The position numbers were made by a program, and so were the translations under genes. A DNA stretch of 64,000 bases from Sphingobacteriaceae bacterium (GTDB taxonomy: Bacteria; Bacteroidota; Bacteroidia; UBA7662): assembly GCA_030682795.1 (NCBI GenBank), contig JAUXNJ010000044.1, positions 35,098-99,097 on the forward strand. Direction: 5' to 3'. Under the pieces are notes generated by a model. That model worked only from the letters and a program-made list of their open reading frames with translations, was not told the DNA's origin and did not search any database. Shown piece after piece: positions 53,070-61,476 of the stretch (position 1 is the first letter of the stretch; each line of letters begins with the position of its first letter).

Positions 53070-53395
53070 GCTTTATAGCCCATTTGGAGGAGCATTTGTA
53101 CGATTTTATCGGCAAAGGCGCCTTGGATAATGATTTCTCCTGCTTTGGCGCTACCACCCACGCCGCACTTCGATTTAAGTGTTTTGCCTAAGGCTTGTAG
53201 GTCGGCATCGGTGCCCACAAAACCAGTGATGAGGGTGGCTTCTTTACCGCCGCGGTTTTTACGGTCGATCATTACCCGCAGGTTTTGCTGGGCTGGCAGG
53301 AGGGTTTCGGCTTCGGCCTCGTTTTCGTAGTCGTAGGTGAAGTTGCTGTCGGTAGAGTACACCACCCCTTGCAGGCCTTTGTTCTTTTTAGACAT
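53051..53395 (-). CDS. SUI1/YciH-family translation factor
   Basis: 114 residues. An N-terminal 35-residue acidic extension precedes the SUI1/eIF1 fold ([70 protein letters not shown]). The bacterial relative YciH is thought to affect start-codon fidelity, a role of interest in a lineage with few Shine-Dalgarno sites. One base separates it from the nadC stop, so it is the last gene of that operon. Confidence 0.93.
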   Translation of the reverse strand: [114 protein letters not shown]

Positions 53396-53396
53396 A

Positions 53397-54230
53397 TCAG
53401 CAGGCTTTTAAACTGAGGTCAAAGTTTTTAACAGTATGGGTGAGGGCACCAATCGAAATAAAGTCCACCCCACAATCGGCATAGGCCCTGGCATTGGCCA
53501 CGCTGATGCCGCCTGAGGCCTCGGTTTCGTACTGTCCATCGATGCGGGCCACGGCGGTGCGCAAGTCCTCAAAACTATAATTATCGAGCATGATGCGGTG
53601 TACCCCGCCAATGCGCAGCACTTCGTCGAGCTCTTGCAGGTTGCGGGTTTCAATTTCGATTTGTAGGTCGAGCTGCTTTGCTGCCAAGTAACTTTTGGTT
53701 GCGCTGATCGCGGCTGCAATGCCCCCGGCATAGTCTACATGGTTGTCTTTGATCATCACCATATCATACAAACCAATGCGGTGGTTGGTACCACCTCCAA
53801 TTTTAACGGCTTCTTTTTGCAGGAAGCGGTTGAGCGGGGTGGTTTTGCGGGTATCGAGCACGCGGCATTTGGTGCCTTCTAAAGCCTTAACAACTTGACT
53901 GGTGGCGGTGGCGATGCCACTCATCATTTGCATGATGTTGAGGCTTAAACGCTCTACAGCAAGGATGTTTTGTGAACTACCAGCTAGGAAAAAGGCAATG
54001 TCGCCAGGTTGTACGGTTTGGCCGTCTCGCAGGCGCAACTCTAGTTGTAATTTGGGGTCGTAATGATTGTAAATGGCTTGGGCAATCTCAATGCCTGCGA
54101 TGATGCCAGTATCTTTTACCAAGAGTTTGGCCCGACTTTGAGCGGTGGCGGGTACGCAAGCAAGACTGGTGTGATCGCCGCTGCCCAGGTCTTCAGCCAA
54201 TGCCAGGCGGATGAATGTGTTTAAATCCAT
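53397..54230 (-). CDS. nadC: Nicotinate-nucleotide pyrophosphorylase (carboxylating)
   Basis: 277 residues. Makes nicotinate mononucleotide from quinolinate and PRPP in de novo NAD synthesis. Seen: ALAEDLGSGDHTS at 10-22, ERLSLNIMQMMSGIAT near 92-107, CRVLDTRKTTPLNRFLQKEAVKIGGGTNHRIGLYD near 122-156 with the quinolinate-binding residues, MIKDNHV near 158-164, IEIETRNLQE near 195-204, and GGISVANARAYADCGVDFISIGALTHTVK at the end. Complete. nadA/nadB are not near. Confidence 0.97.
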   Translation of the reverse strand: MDLNTFIRLALAEDLGSGDHTSLACVPATAQSRAKLLVKDTGIIAGIEIAQAIYNHYDPKLQLELRLRDGQTVQPGDIAFFLAGSSQNILAVERLSLNIMQMMSGIATATSQVVKALEGTKCRVLDTRKTTPLNRFLQKEAVKIGGGTNHRIGLYDMVMIKDNHVDYAGGIAAAISATKSYLAAKQLDLQIEIETRNLQELDEVLRIGGVHRIMLDNYSFEDLRTAVARIDGQYETEASGGISVANARAYADCGVDFISIGALTHTVKNFDLSLKAC

Positions 54231-54234
54231 CCTG

Positions 54235-54242
54235 CAAATTTA
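54235..54242 (-). promoter_or_regulatory. -7 promoter element TAAATTTG of nadC
   Basis: TAnnTTTG match on the minus strand, four bases before the nadC ATG and overlapping the stop of the upstream DUF4783 gene. Confidence 0.6.
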
Positions 54243-54632
54243 CTCAAATCGCAACTGCTGAATGTAATATTGGCCGTTCTTTTCTAGCAAAACAATGCTG
54301 GTGCGAAAATCGGTATCGTTTTCGCTCACGAACAAGCCGATGAGGTATTTACCTCCTTTTTCGGAAGAACCGCGGTGCATTACTTTGAAACTTTTGGCCG
54401 GATATTTATTGAAGAAGTTTTTGAGAATGATTTCGGCTTGTGCCTTTGAGTAGGAGTTCTCCCGTTCTTGTATGGTTAATTCTACAGTAACGTCGAAAAA
54501 GGCAGACAATTCTTTTACTTGACCTGCTTTGATGTGGTTTGATATTTCCTCGATGATATCTGTTTTTGCATCTGGTTGGGCATTAGCAACGGCCAAAAAC
54601 AAGGTAAGCGTTAGGTTGAGGAGTATTTTCAT
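54240..54632 (-). CDS. DUF4783-family exported protein
   Basis: 130 residues from the MKILL start; longer in-frame starts exist upstream but place 13 polar residues before the signal peptide. Cleavage likely at AVANA|QPDA. The mature part is an NTF2-like fold in outline: IIEEISNHIKAGQVKELSAFFD, VELTIQERENSYSKAQAEIILKNFFNKYP and the strands FKVMHRGSSEKGGKYLIGLFVS and TSIVLLEKNGQYYIQQLRFE. DUF4783 has no known function. nadC lies nine bases downstream. Confidence 0.85.
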   Translation of the reverse strand: MKILLNLTLTLFLAVANAQPDAKTDIIEEISNHIKAGQVKELSAFFDVTVELTIQERENSYSKAQAEIILKNFFNKYPAKSFKVMHRGSSEKGGKYLIGLFVSENDTDFRTSIVLLEKNGQYYIQQLRFE

Positions 54633-54739
54633 GATGGAGTGTTTGTCGTATTTGACCATAAACAGTGCCAAAGCAGTCCTACAAAATTAAATAAGTTTTT
54701 GACAGTCCAAAGTGAACGGGAGAATTTGCAACTTTGAAA

Positions 54740-55288
54740 ATGGATTTATTTATGCACAGAGGCGCTTGGAGGCTGGGAATCTGCTTGATATTGCTCAATG
54801 CTTGCATGCCTGATGCGAAAAAAACACGTGCTTTGCCTGCTTGGGCAGCTGAAATGCAAGCCGAAAGTCAGCTTCTCGACCTTACCCAGCCCAGGGTTTG
54901 GGTTGAAAATGAAGTGCTCGGGGTTCAAGAGGGCCTCGATACCAATGTAGTTGCTTGGGAAAGTGTGTATGCGTTTTTTTTGGATGCCGCAGTTCAGGAA
55001 GAAGCCATGCAAACGGGTTATGCTTTTGAAAAAACGGTTGGTCTTAGTGATAGTGTGTTAGAGTGGACTGCTGAAAAGCGCAATCGCCGACCGCAGTTGT
55101 TGAGACTGATTTACAGTCGCACCAAGGGGGAGCTGCTTGCTGTGCAAATCGAGAATGAAACCGATAATATGTTTTATAAGTCGGCCCAAAGCCTGCGCTA
55201 CGCAAAAGGGGATAGCATTTTGATTGTAGGCATGAATCAATTGCGTTGGCAGGAGCGCAAGTCTTATCGTCAAATGATACGGTTTTAA
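54740..55288 (+). CDS. Lipoprotein of unknown function
   Basis: 182 residues from ATG 54740; the TTG six bases before was rejected. Lipobox LLNAC (Cys22) after an unusually long polar N-terminus, so the ATG four codons later (54752) may be the real start. The mature protein alternates acidic helices and strands (LRLIYSRTKGELLAVQIENETDNMFYKSAQSLRYAKGD) and matches no family I recognise. Nothing else lies up to the next gene except 213 bp of featureless DNA. Confidence 0.7.
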   Translation: MDLFMHRGAWRLGICLILLNACMPDAKKTRALPAWAAEMQAESQLLDLTQPRVWVENEVLGVQEGLDTNVVAWESVYAFFLDAAVQEEAMQTGYAFEKTVGLSDSVLEWTAEKRNRRPQLLRLIYSRTKGELLAVQIENETDNMFYKSAQSLRYAKGDSILIVGMNQLRWQERKSYRQMIRF

Positions 55289-55501
55289 GTTAGAGAGACT
55301 GAATAACTTTCCATGCAAGGACTTTAGCAAGCGCTAATCGCATGATCTCAGGACATGGACAATTCTCGGTGGTTTTTCCTCTGGTGTTCAATTATTGAGA
55401 TGCTTTGGCTGCAGTCCCATTGCAGGCATAAGTTCGAAGAATATGCAGGGCTAGTGGGTCATTGCTTGCGGCAGTACGCTGCAAAATTTGATTTATCTAT
55501 A

Positions 55502-56413
55502 CTATTGTAAGAGCTCGTTGATGGTTTTGCCATTCAACTCAAACAGCGTGGGCTGGTAGCGAATACTGTCGTTTTTTATCAGGTAAAGCACGGGTACCGA
55601 GTTACCGGCAAGCTCCATAAAGGATGTTGCTGGGAGCATTGTGTATGGGATGTTTTGAATGCCTCTTTCCTGTAAATAGCTACCTACTTCGGTGCTATCT
55701 CCATTCAGTACCAAAAAAATTGGTATTTGGGGATATGCTTTTTGAATGAGGCTAATGCGTTCCGCAGCGATTCGACAATGGCCACAACTCATGCTTAAAA
55801 AAGCGACAAAATAGTTTTGTTTGTTTTCGAACTCATAGGTCACCACGGGATTAAAGCCCGCCTCTTTGATAAGGTGATGATTAAAATAGGCGGGAGGATG
55901 GAGTGGCTTGGGATTACTGCCTATGGGTGGGATGGTTACAGCAGTAGAAAGAATGCCGAGTATGGCCAGTAAAACAAAAGGCCATTTTCCGGGAGTAAAT
56001 GAACTCAATTCTTGCTTTTCAAAAATAAAAATCAACAACAGAATTCCTCCCGAAAGCAAGTTTTTAACGATGGCTTGCCATGGTGTAAAGGCGATACTTT
56101 CACCCATGCAGCCGCAATTCACATCATTGCCTTTAACGGCAAGGAGTGCAAAAAGATACATGGTAAACACCAAAAGAAAACCGCTAGTGAGGTAATTGAG
56201 CGCTTTGCTTTTGAAGAAAAAGCTTAAAAAGTAAAATCCTATGAGGTATTCTGCAAAAATAAAGGCGGCCGACAAGTAAGGCGCAAAGGCCCAGCCAACG
56301 AGTTGCGTATCGAGGATTCGCAGTTCAAAACTGCTAAAATCGATAGCCTTGGTGTAGGCTGAAAGCAAAAAAGTAGCGCTGAGCAAAAGCCGCAGCGCTA
56401 CATAGATGAGCAT
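55502..56413 (-). CDS. MauE-type membrane protein fused to a thioredoxin-like domain
   Basis: 303 residues from ATG 56413. Four hydrophobic helices in the first half (LIYVALRLLLSATFLLSAYTKAIDF, AAFIFAEYLIGFYFLSFFF, LLVFTMYLFALLAV, NLLSGGILLLIFIFEK) with the CGC triad (NDVNCGCMGESIAF near 98-111) of the MauE/DoxX-like redox family, a fifth helix at about 143-163, then a periplasmic thioredoxin-like domain with SMSCGHC near 205-211 and VPVLYLIKND near 270. The membrane part probably carries reducing power to the periplasmic CGHC site. One protein thus holds both halves of a transmembrane thiol relay. Confidence 0.87.
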   Translation of the reverse strand: MLIYVALRLLLSATFLLSAYTKAIDFSSFELRILDTQLVGWAFAPYLSAAFIFAEYLIGFYFLSFFFKSKALNYLTSGFLLVFTMYLFALLAVKGNDVNCGCMGESIAFTPWQAIVKNLLSGGILLLIFIFEKQELSSFTPGKWPFVLLAILGILSTAVTIPPIGSNPKPLHPPAYFNHHLIKEAGFNPVVTYEFENKQNYFVAFLSMSCGHCRIAAERISLIQKAYPQIPIFLVLNGDSTEVGSYLQERGIQNIPYTMLPATSFMELAGNSVPVLYLIKNDSIRYQPTLFELNGKTINELLQ

Positions 56414-56434
56414 TTTAGTAGTCAATACCGTGCT

Positions 56435-56686
56435 TTAGCGTGCTTCGAGTACGCAAGTTGTGGTTGTGGTGAAGCCGTTTCCAGAAGATTGGGCGTTGCT
56501 TTTTTCACATTCGTCGGTAGACTTGCCTTTGGTGCCATTGATTACCGTAGCAGAGCTTCGTCTGCTTACTTCTGCACCGCCCTGATCGGTGGTAACGATA
56601 GCGCATGTACAATTCCAATCTTTACTACAGCTGCTCAGCAGCATTAAACCTACGCTTAAGATGGATAGACTAAGGATCTTTTTCAT
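56435..56686 (-). CDS. Small lipoprotein with four cysteines
   Basis: 83 residues from the MKKIL start; longer upstream frames overlap the next gene and were rejected. Lipobox LLSSC (Cys20). The mature part has Cys in DWNCTCAIVTTD, DECEKS and TTTCVLEAR, spaced as if to form two disulfides, and resembles small Bacteroidota lipoproteins of unknown role. It lies 22 bases upstream of the MauE-thioredoxin gene on the same strand, so its disulfides are a possible substrate of that protein (inference). Confidence 0.78.
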   Translation of the reverse strand: MKKILSLSILSVGLMLLSSCSKDWNCTCAIVTTDQGGAEVSRRSSATVINGTKGKSTDECEKSNAQSSGNGFTTTTTCVLEAR

Positions 56687-56714
56687 AATTAACAGTTTTA
56701 GTAATCGAATATCG

Positions 56715-58082
56715 TTAATGGGCTTCGTTAAAGTAATGGAAGAAATAAGGAATTGTTTCAATACCCTTGTAGTAGTTGAAAACCCCATAGGATTCATTCG
56801 GTGAATGCAATGCATCTGAATCGAGACCAAAGCCCATCAAAACAGATTTTAATCCCAATTCTTTCTCAAACAAGGCAACAATAGGAATGCTACCGCCACC
56901 ACGTGTAGGGATGGGAGATTTGCCGAAGGTGGTTTCCATTGCTTTTGCAGCTGCCAAATAGGCTGGTGAATCGGTAGGGGTAACTACGGGTTCGCCGCCA
57001 TGATGTGGCTTCACAACCACCTTGATACCTGCTGGAGCGATGCTTTCGAAATGCTTTTTGAAGAGACTGGTGATTTCATCAGAGCTTTGATTAGGCACCA
57101 AACGCATCGATATTTTGGCGTAGGCCTTGGATGGAAGCACCGTTTTGGAGCCTTCTCCAGTATAGCCACCCCAAATGCCATTTACGTCGAGGGTTGGACG
57201 AATACCGGTGCGCTCAATGGTATTGTATCCTTTTTCTCCCCAAACATCAGCAATTTGCAGGTCGGACTTGAACTCTTCGATGTCGAAAGGTGCCAGATTG
57301 AGAGCAACACGCTCTGCATTGGTCAGCTCCAACACTTTGTCGTAAAAGCCCGGGATGGTAATGTGGTTGTTTTCATCGTGCATGCTGGCAATCATTTTCG
57401 CCAAAATGTTGATGGGGTTGGCTACCGCGCCTCCGTAAACGCCAGAGTGCAAGTCGCGGTTCGGTCCCGTTACCTCAACTTCCACATAGCTTAAGCCACG
57501 CAATCCTACATCTATACTGGGTGTATCATTGGCAATCATGGAGGTATCTGAAATCAAAACCACATCCGCACTCAATCGCTTCTTATTGTTTTTAACGAAG
57601 GTGGCCAAGTTGGAAGAGCCTACTTCTTCTTCCCCTTCGATCATGAACTTAACATTACAAGGCAATTGGTTGGTGCGCATCATAAGCTCGAAAGCCTTTA
57701 CATGCATATACATCTGGCCTTTGTCGTCGCAAGCGCCACGGGCATATATTTTGCCGTTTTTGATTACCGGCTCAAAGGGTGGCGAATCCCATAATTCGTA
57801 TGGATCGGCAGGTTGTACATCGTAATGACCATAGACTAAAATAGTGGGCAATTTGGGGTCAATGATTTTATGGCCGTAAACGATGGGGTAGCCGTCGGTA
57901 GGACAAACTTCCACAGCATCGGCACCTGCTTCTTCGAGCTTGGCCTTGATAAAGGCCGCCGCTTCAAAAACATCATCTTTGAAGTCGGGATTAGCCGAAA
58001 CTGAAGGAATTCGAAGTAATTCAAAAAGTTCGTCGAGAAAGCGTTGTTTGTTGGATTCAATGTAATTGGTAACTCCTTGCAT
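56715..58082 (-). CDS. M20-family dipeptidase
   Basis: 455 residues from ATG 58082; the upstream in-frame sequence lacks family similarity. Dinuclear zinc peptidase: VYGHYDVQPAD near 86-96 (first His and Asp), ARGACDDKGQM near 117-127 (bridging Asp), MIEGEEEVGS near 153-162 (catalytic and metal Glu), the lid/dimer domain with DLHSGVYGGAV near 213-223, and DALHSPNESYG near 430 (last His). The set fits the carnosinase/CPG2-like dipeptidase group. No signal peptide: cytosolic digestion of imported peptides. Confidence 0.94.
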   Translation of the reverse strand: MQGVTNYIESNKQRFLDELFELLRIPSVSANPDFKDDVFEAAAFIKAKLEEAGADAVEVCPTDGYPIVYGHKIIDPKLPTILVYGHYDVQPADPYELWDSPPFEPVIKNGKIYARGACDDKGQMYMHVKAFELMMRTNQLPCNVKFMIEGEEEVGSSNLATFVKNNKKRLSADVVLISDTSMIANDTPSIDVGLRGLSYVEVEVTGPNRDLHSGVYGGAVANPINILAKMIASMHDENNHITIPGFYDKVLELTNAERVALNLAPFDIEEFKSDLQIADVWGEKGYNTIERTGIRPTLDVNGIWGGYTGEGSKTVLPSKAYAKISMRLVPNQSSDEITSLFKKHFESIAPAGIKVVVKPHHGGEPVVTPTDSPAYLAAAKAMETTFGKSPIPTRGGGSIPIVALFEKELGLKSVLMGFGLDSDALHSPNESYGVFNYYKGIETIPYFFHYFNEAH

Positions 58083-58092
58083 GTTGTTCTTT

Positions 58093-59430
58093 TTAGATTT
58101 CGTTGTTTTGAAGCATTCGATAGATGGTTGATTTGCCGATGTCGAGCTTTTCAGCAACGGTTAAAACGTTGTTTTCATAGCGGTCGAGGTAATAGCGAAT
58201 GAGCCTTCTTTCAAAGTCACGTAAAGTTAACTCTTCTTTTAACCAATCCATAGGCTCGTTGTCATTTTGGAAGTGGATATCGCTGGCGTCAATTTCATCG
58301 GTATTGGTCATCACTGAACCTAATTCCACAACAGCTTTAAGCTCTCGAATGTTGCCGGGAAAGTGATAATTTGACAATTTCTCGAGGGCTTCTTTGGTTA
58401 ATTTGAGCGCAGGTAGCTTGTTTTCTTTGATGAATTCAACTACGAAATGTTTGGCCAAAATAGGAATGTCGGTTTTGCGGTCGCGCAAGGGCGGCAAATG
58501 AATCGGGAGACCGAGGAAGCGGTAGTAAAGGTCTTCCCGGAAGGTGCCCTTGCTCACTTCTTCTTTCAAGTTTTTATTGGTGGCGACTATCACGCGCGGG
58601 TTGATGCGTATGTTTTCATTACCACCAACGCGGTTTAGCTCTTTTTCCTGGATAACACGCAGAATTTTGGCTTGCAGCGAGATGTCCATTTCGGAAATCT
58701 CATCTAAAAAGATGGTGCCGCCGTTGGCCAATTCAAACTTGCCTATTTTGCGGGTGTTGGCACCTGTAAAAGAGCCTTTTTCGTGACCAAAGAGCTCACT
58801 TTCGAGCAATTCGCTGGGTATGGCGGCCATGTTCACGGCTACAAAAGGACCTTTATTACGACTGGAGTTGTAATGGATGGATTTGGCCACCACTTCTTTA
58901 CCTGTGCCCGATTCGCCGTAAATGCTTACAATGATGTCGGTTTTGATGGCTTTTTCCATCAAATTAAAGACTTTTTTGATGCCGTCGCTTTGTCCCACGA
59001 GGGCGTTCGAGAAGTCGTATTTTTTGCCCAGCTCTTCCTTTAGCGCCTTGTTTTCGCGAAGGATTTGTTGGTTATTGATGATGTTGTTGATGACATTGAT
59101 GAGGCGGTCTTTGGTCTCATTATCCTTAGTGATATAGTCGTATGCGCCGTTTTTCAAAAGCTTTACGGCAGTGGATACGTCGGTTTGCCCCGATAACATA
59201 ATTACAGAGATGTCGGGATCGAAACTTTTGATGTGTTTCAAGATCTCAGCGCCTGACATATCAGGCAGGTAGTAATCGAGCGTTACAACATCTGGACGCT
59301 TATGAAGGTTATTGATACATTCCTTGCCCGAGGTAAAGCAATGAACCTCATTATCTGGATTAAGCTCAACAATGTACTTAATGGTTTTCAGATAGATAGG
59401 CTCGTCTTCAACGATGAATATTCTAGCCAT
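58093..59430 (-). CDS. Sigma-54-dependent response regulator (NtrC type)
   Basis: 445 residues from ATG 59430. Receiver domain (1-120) with acidic pocket Glu8/Asp9 and phospho-acceptor Asp52 in VVTLDYYLPDMSG; AAA+ domain with Walker A GESGTGKE near 170, the sigma-54 loop GSFTGA near 220 (Ser in place of the usual Ala), GGTIFLDEISEM, and FREDLYYRF; Fis-type helix-turn-helix at the end (NVLTVAEKLDIGKSTIYRML). It activates sigma-54 promoters after phosphorylation. No histidine kinase is adjacent, so its partner must be elsewhere; I saw no -24/-12 promoter in the window that I trust. Confidence 0.95.
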   Translation of the reverse strand: MARIFIVEDEPIYLKTIKYIVELNPDNEVHCFTSGKECINNLHKRPDVVTLDYYLPDMSGAEILKHIKSFDPDISVIMLSGQTDVSTAVKLLKNGAYDYITKDNETKDRLINVINNIINNQQILRENKALKEELGKKYDFSNALVGQSDGIKKVFNLMEKAIKTDIIVSIYGESGTGKEVVAKSIHYNSSRNKGPFVAVNMAAIPSELLESELFGHEKGSFTGANTRKIGKFELANGGTIFLDEISEMDISLQAKILRVIQEKELNRVGGNENIRINPRVIVATNKNLKEEVSKGTFREDLYYRFLGLPIHLPPLRDRKTDIPILAKHFVVEFIKENKLPALKLTKEALEKLSNYHFPGNIRELKAVVELGSVMTNTDEIDASDIHFQNDNEPMDWLKEELTLRDFERRLIRYYLDRYENNVLTVAEKLDIGKSTIYRMLQNNEI

Positions 59431-59452
59431 GTGCTCTTTATAGGTGATTTTC

Positions 59453-59460
59453 CAAAAATA
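59453..59460 (-). promoter_or_regulatory. -7 promoter element TATTTTTG of the response regulator gene
   Basis: TAnnTTTG match on the minus strand, 22 nt before the ATG at 59430. Confidence 0.55.
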
Positions 59461-59771
59461 GGAATAGTTATTGGGACGTAAAAGCAAATATGCAATAAAC
59501 ATTGAGCTAAACGCCCTTAATTTTCTCTTTTTTTCTGTAAATCCGTTTTTTTTGCCCGGTTGGGGCCAGTTGTTCTAATTTTTGTAAATCTTCCGATTGT
59601 TGGAAAGGTGAAAATGGGGTTTCTTAGTTCGGGAACAAGATTGTGGATGTTTTGGTCATTGGGTTTTGTTGCAAACCATGGTGATGCAATCAATATATGT
59701 GAAATGAGCAATTCCTATTGATATACAGATATAAGGATTGGCAGGGTATGCAAGCTCATTTCTGGTGGGGT
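59461..59771. other. Intergenic stretch without recognisable gene
   Basis: About 310 bp of AT-rich sequence between the response regulator promoter and the GIY-YIG remnant. No open frame with a credible start or motif and no repeat shared with the other loci. Confidence 0.6.
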
Positions 59772-59999
59772 TTAGGCCAGCACCATACTTTTGTGGTGGA
59801 GGGTATCGGAATGCACAGCAAATAGGGCTAAGAGCTCTAAGAGTTCTTTATAAACCAGCTTCCAATCGTTGGCGGCTTTGGTGCTTTTGGATCCGGAGTG
59901 GATGTGTCGAAAGAGGCGGTCGGAGAGCTGACCCGTGTGTCCGATGTAGTAGCGGTTGAGGATAGGGGAGAAAAGGATATAGACAAAAAATCGCTCCAT
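59772..59999 (-). pseudogene. GIY-YIG endonuclease, C-terminally truncated
   Basis: 75 residues. The N-terminal part is a clear GIY-YIG domain: FVYILFSPILNRYYIGHTGQLSDRLFRHIHSGSKSTK, then WKLVYKE. After that the frame leaves the family (expected Glu-Ala-x-x-x-E-x-x-x-K helix with the catalytic Glu is missing) and ends in unrelated residues. A complete member would be about 85-100 residues. It starts 40 bases after the 3' end of a broken tRNA-Ala copy on the same strand, with a hairpin between. Confidence 0.7.
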
Positions 60000-60003
60000 A
60001 AAC

Positions 60004-60031
60004 GAAGAAAGACCGCCTCTTGGGGCAGTCT
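60004..60031 (-). terminator. Terminator-like hairpin after tRNA-Ala copy A
   Basis: Minus-strand stem AGACTGCC/GGCGGTCT (one G-T pair) followed by a T-rich stretch, directly before the GIY-YIG start codon. Confidence 0.5.
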
Positions 60032-60039
60032 CTCGGTTG

Positions 60040-60117
60040 TGGAGGATATCGGAGTCGAACCGATGACCTTCCCGCGAGGCGGGACGCTCTGGTCATCTCG
60101 GCGCCTTAATCCTTGCC
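60040..60117 (-). pseudogene. Broken tRNA-Ala-like sequence (copy A)
   Basis: The 3' half is identical to the intact tRNA-Ala over 33 bp (60037-60069 versus 60151-60183), covering the T arm and acceptor strand. The anticodon arm is replaced by the palindrome TCCCGCCTCGCGGGA, which leaves no proper seven-base loop, and the D arm and 5' acceptor do not pair. Only short words (GAGCG, GGATTA) recall the 5' half. Confidence 0.7.
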
Positions 60118-60126
60118 GAAAAACTA

Positions 60127-60152
60127 AAAAAGCTACCGAAGTAGCTTTTTTG
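60127..60152 (-). terminator. Terminator of tRNA-Ala
   Basis: Perfect 11-bp stem AAAAAAGCTAC/GTAGCTTTTTT with loop of four bases; the T run on the minus strand ends the tRNA transcript. Confidence 0.85.
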
Positions 60153-60153
60153 T

Positions 60154-60227
<74 letters not shown>

Positions 60228-60240
60228 TTAATTTTAATTC

Positions 60241-60328
60241 ACTCCGTTGAACCGATGCCCAAACTGTTTGCTACACCAATTGGTGAAGCTCTAGCCTCCC
60301 GATAGCTATCGGGATGAGCTAATCCCCC
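60241..60328 (-). pseudogene. Broken tRNA-Ala-like sequence (copy C)
   Basis: Begins with the exact 5' end of tRNA-Ala (GGGGGATTAGCTCA), but the D loop is interrupted by the 18-bp perfect palindrome TCCCGATAGCTATCGGGA (60297-60314) before resuming GGCTAGAGC. The anticodon arm is another palindrome, CACCAATTGGTG, and the 3' part keeps only CATCGGTTC. It cannot fold as a tRNA. Confidence 0.65.
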
Positions 60329-60339
60329 TAAAGGGAGTG

Positions 60340-60347
60340 CAAATATC
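60340..60347 (-). promoter_or_regulatory. Promoter element (GATATTTG) of the tRNA-Ala array
   Basis: One mismatch from TAnnTTTG on the minus strand, 11 nt before the 5' end of copy C. The same spacing is seen at tRNA-Phe (12 nt), so this is probably the promoter now driving the intact tRNA-Ala through copy C. Confidence 0.5.
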
Positions 60348-60363
60348 AAAAGAGAATTTGAAA

Positions 60364-61476
60364 TCACAAAGCTTTTAAAAAATTTGAGAGCAGACTCGCT
60401 GCTCGGGCCGATGCGCCGGCACCGCCAAGCTTGTTGCGAAGGGCTTGGTAGCCCGCCTGAAGCTGGTTGCGATAGGGTTGGTTGTGAAGTAGTTGGTCTA
60501 TTTCTTGGGCCAAAGCGCTGGGATTACACTCGCTTTGGATGAGTTCTTTAACGAGTAGCTTGTCTAAAATGAGGTTCACCAAACTGATGTATTTTACCTT
60601 TACAAGTCTGCGACCAATGGCATAAGATATAGCGCTGCCTTTATAGGCCACCAATTCAGGGCAATTGAGCAGTGCGGTTTCTAGCGTGGCTGTGCCGGAA
60701 GTAACCATCGCTGCTTGGGCATTTCGCAGCAAATCATAGGTTTTGTTGCTGATGGTTTTCATGGCTTTTCCTGCTGCTACTTCTTGATAAAAGGCAGTTT
60801 CTTGTCCTGGCGCAGCTGCCACCAAAATTTGGTGCTGGGGAAAGCGACTGGCTGCTTCGAGCATGATGGGCAGTTTGAGGCGGATTTCTTGCTTTCGACT
60901 TCCGGGCAACAAGGCTAAAATGGGGCGTTGGTCGAGCTCATGGGTGGCTCTGAACTCAGCATCAAATGGATGTTCAGCCATGGCATCGAGCAGGGGGTGG
61001 CCCACATAATGCGCTTTTACCCCGCGCTGGGCATACCAATCGGCCTCAAAAGGCAAGATGCAAATCATCAAATCGATGTGCTGGCGGATGATCTTGACAC
61101 GGCCTTCTTTCCAAGCCCACAATTGGGGCGAGATGTAGTAAGCCGTTTTAATACCCAAGCTTTTTACAAAGGGGGCGATGCGCAGGTTGAACCCTGGATA
61201 ATCTACAAAAACAACTAAATCAGGTTTGTAAGCGAGGATATCATCTTTGCAAAAGCGCATATTGCCCAAAATAGCGGGCAAGTTGCGCAATACTTCTGCG
61301 AAACCCATAAAGGCCAATTCGCGGTAGTGTTTTACAATGGTGGCCCCTGCTGCCGCCATCAAATCGCCTCCCCATGCTCTGAATTCGGCATCTGGATGCA
61401 GTTTTTTAAACTCCCGAATGAGCTTGGCGGCATGCAAATCGCCCGAGGCTTCCCCGGCAATGAGGTAGATTTTCAT
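60364..61476 (-). CDS. lpxB: Lipid-A-disaccharide synthase
   Basis: 370 residues. Joins UDP-diacylglucosamine and lipid X to make the lipid A disaccharide, at the inner membrane. GT19 landmarks: IYLIAGEASGDLHAAKLIREFK at 3-24, RAWGGDLMAAAGA near 33-45, VVFVDYPGFNLRIAPF near 88-103, YYISPQLWAWKEGRVK near 111-126, YVGHPLLDAM near 155-164, LLPGSRKQEIRLKLP near 188-202 and TSGTATLETAL near 257-267. Complete. It overlaps the upstream small gene by four bases (ATGA). Confidence 0.97.
   Translation of the reverse strand: MKIYLIAGEASGDLHAAKLIREFKKLHPDAEFRAWGGDLMAAAGATIVKHYRELAFMGFAEVLRNLPAILGNMRFCKDDILAYKPDLVVFVDYPGFNLRIAPFVKSLGIKTAYYISPQLWAWKEGRVKIIRQHIDLMICILPFEADWYAQRGVKAHYVGHPLLDAMAEHPFDAEFRATHELDQRPILALLPGSRKQEIRLKLPIMLEAASRFPQHQILVAAAPGQETAFYQEVAAGKAMKTISNKTYDLLRNAQAAMVTSGTATLETALLNCPELVAYKGSAISYAIGRRLVKVKYISLVNLILDKLLVKELIQSECNPSALAQEIDQLLHNQPYRNQLQAGYQALRNKLGGAGASARAASLLSNFLKAL

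Noticed and set aside
59517..59711. 64-residue open frame on the minus strand
   Set aside because: Homopolymer-rich, no motif, no credible start; treated as intergenic.
59738..59756. Possible sigma-54 promoter (TTGGCAGGGTATGCAAG)
   Set aside because: The GG and GC elements are eight bases apart instead of ten, so the spacing is wrong.
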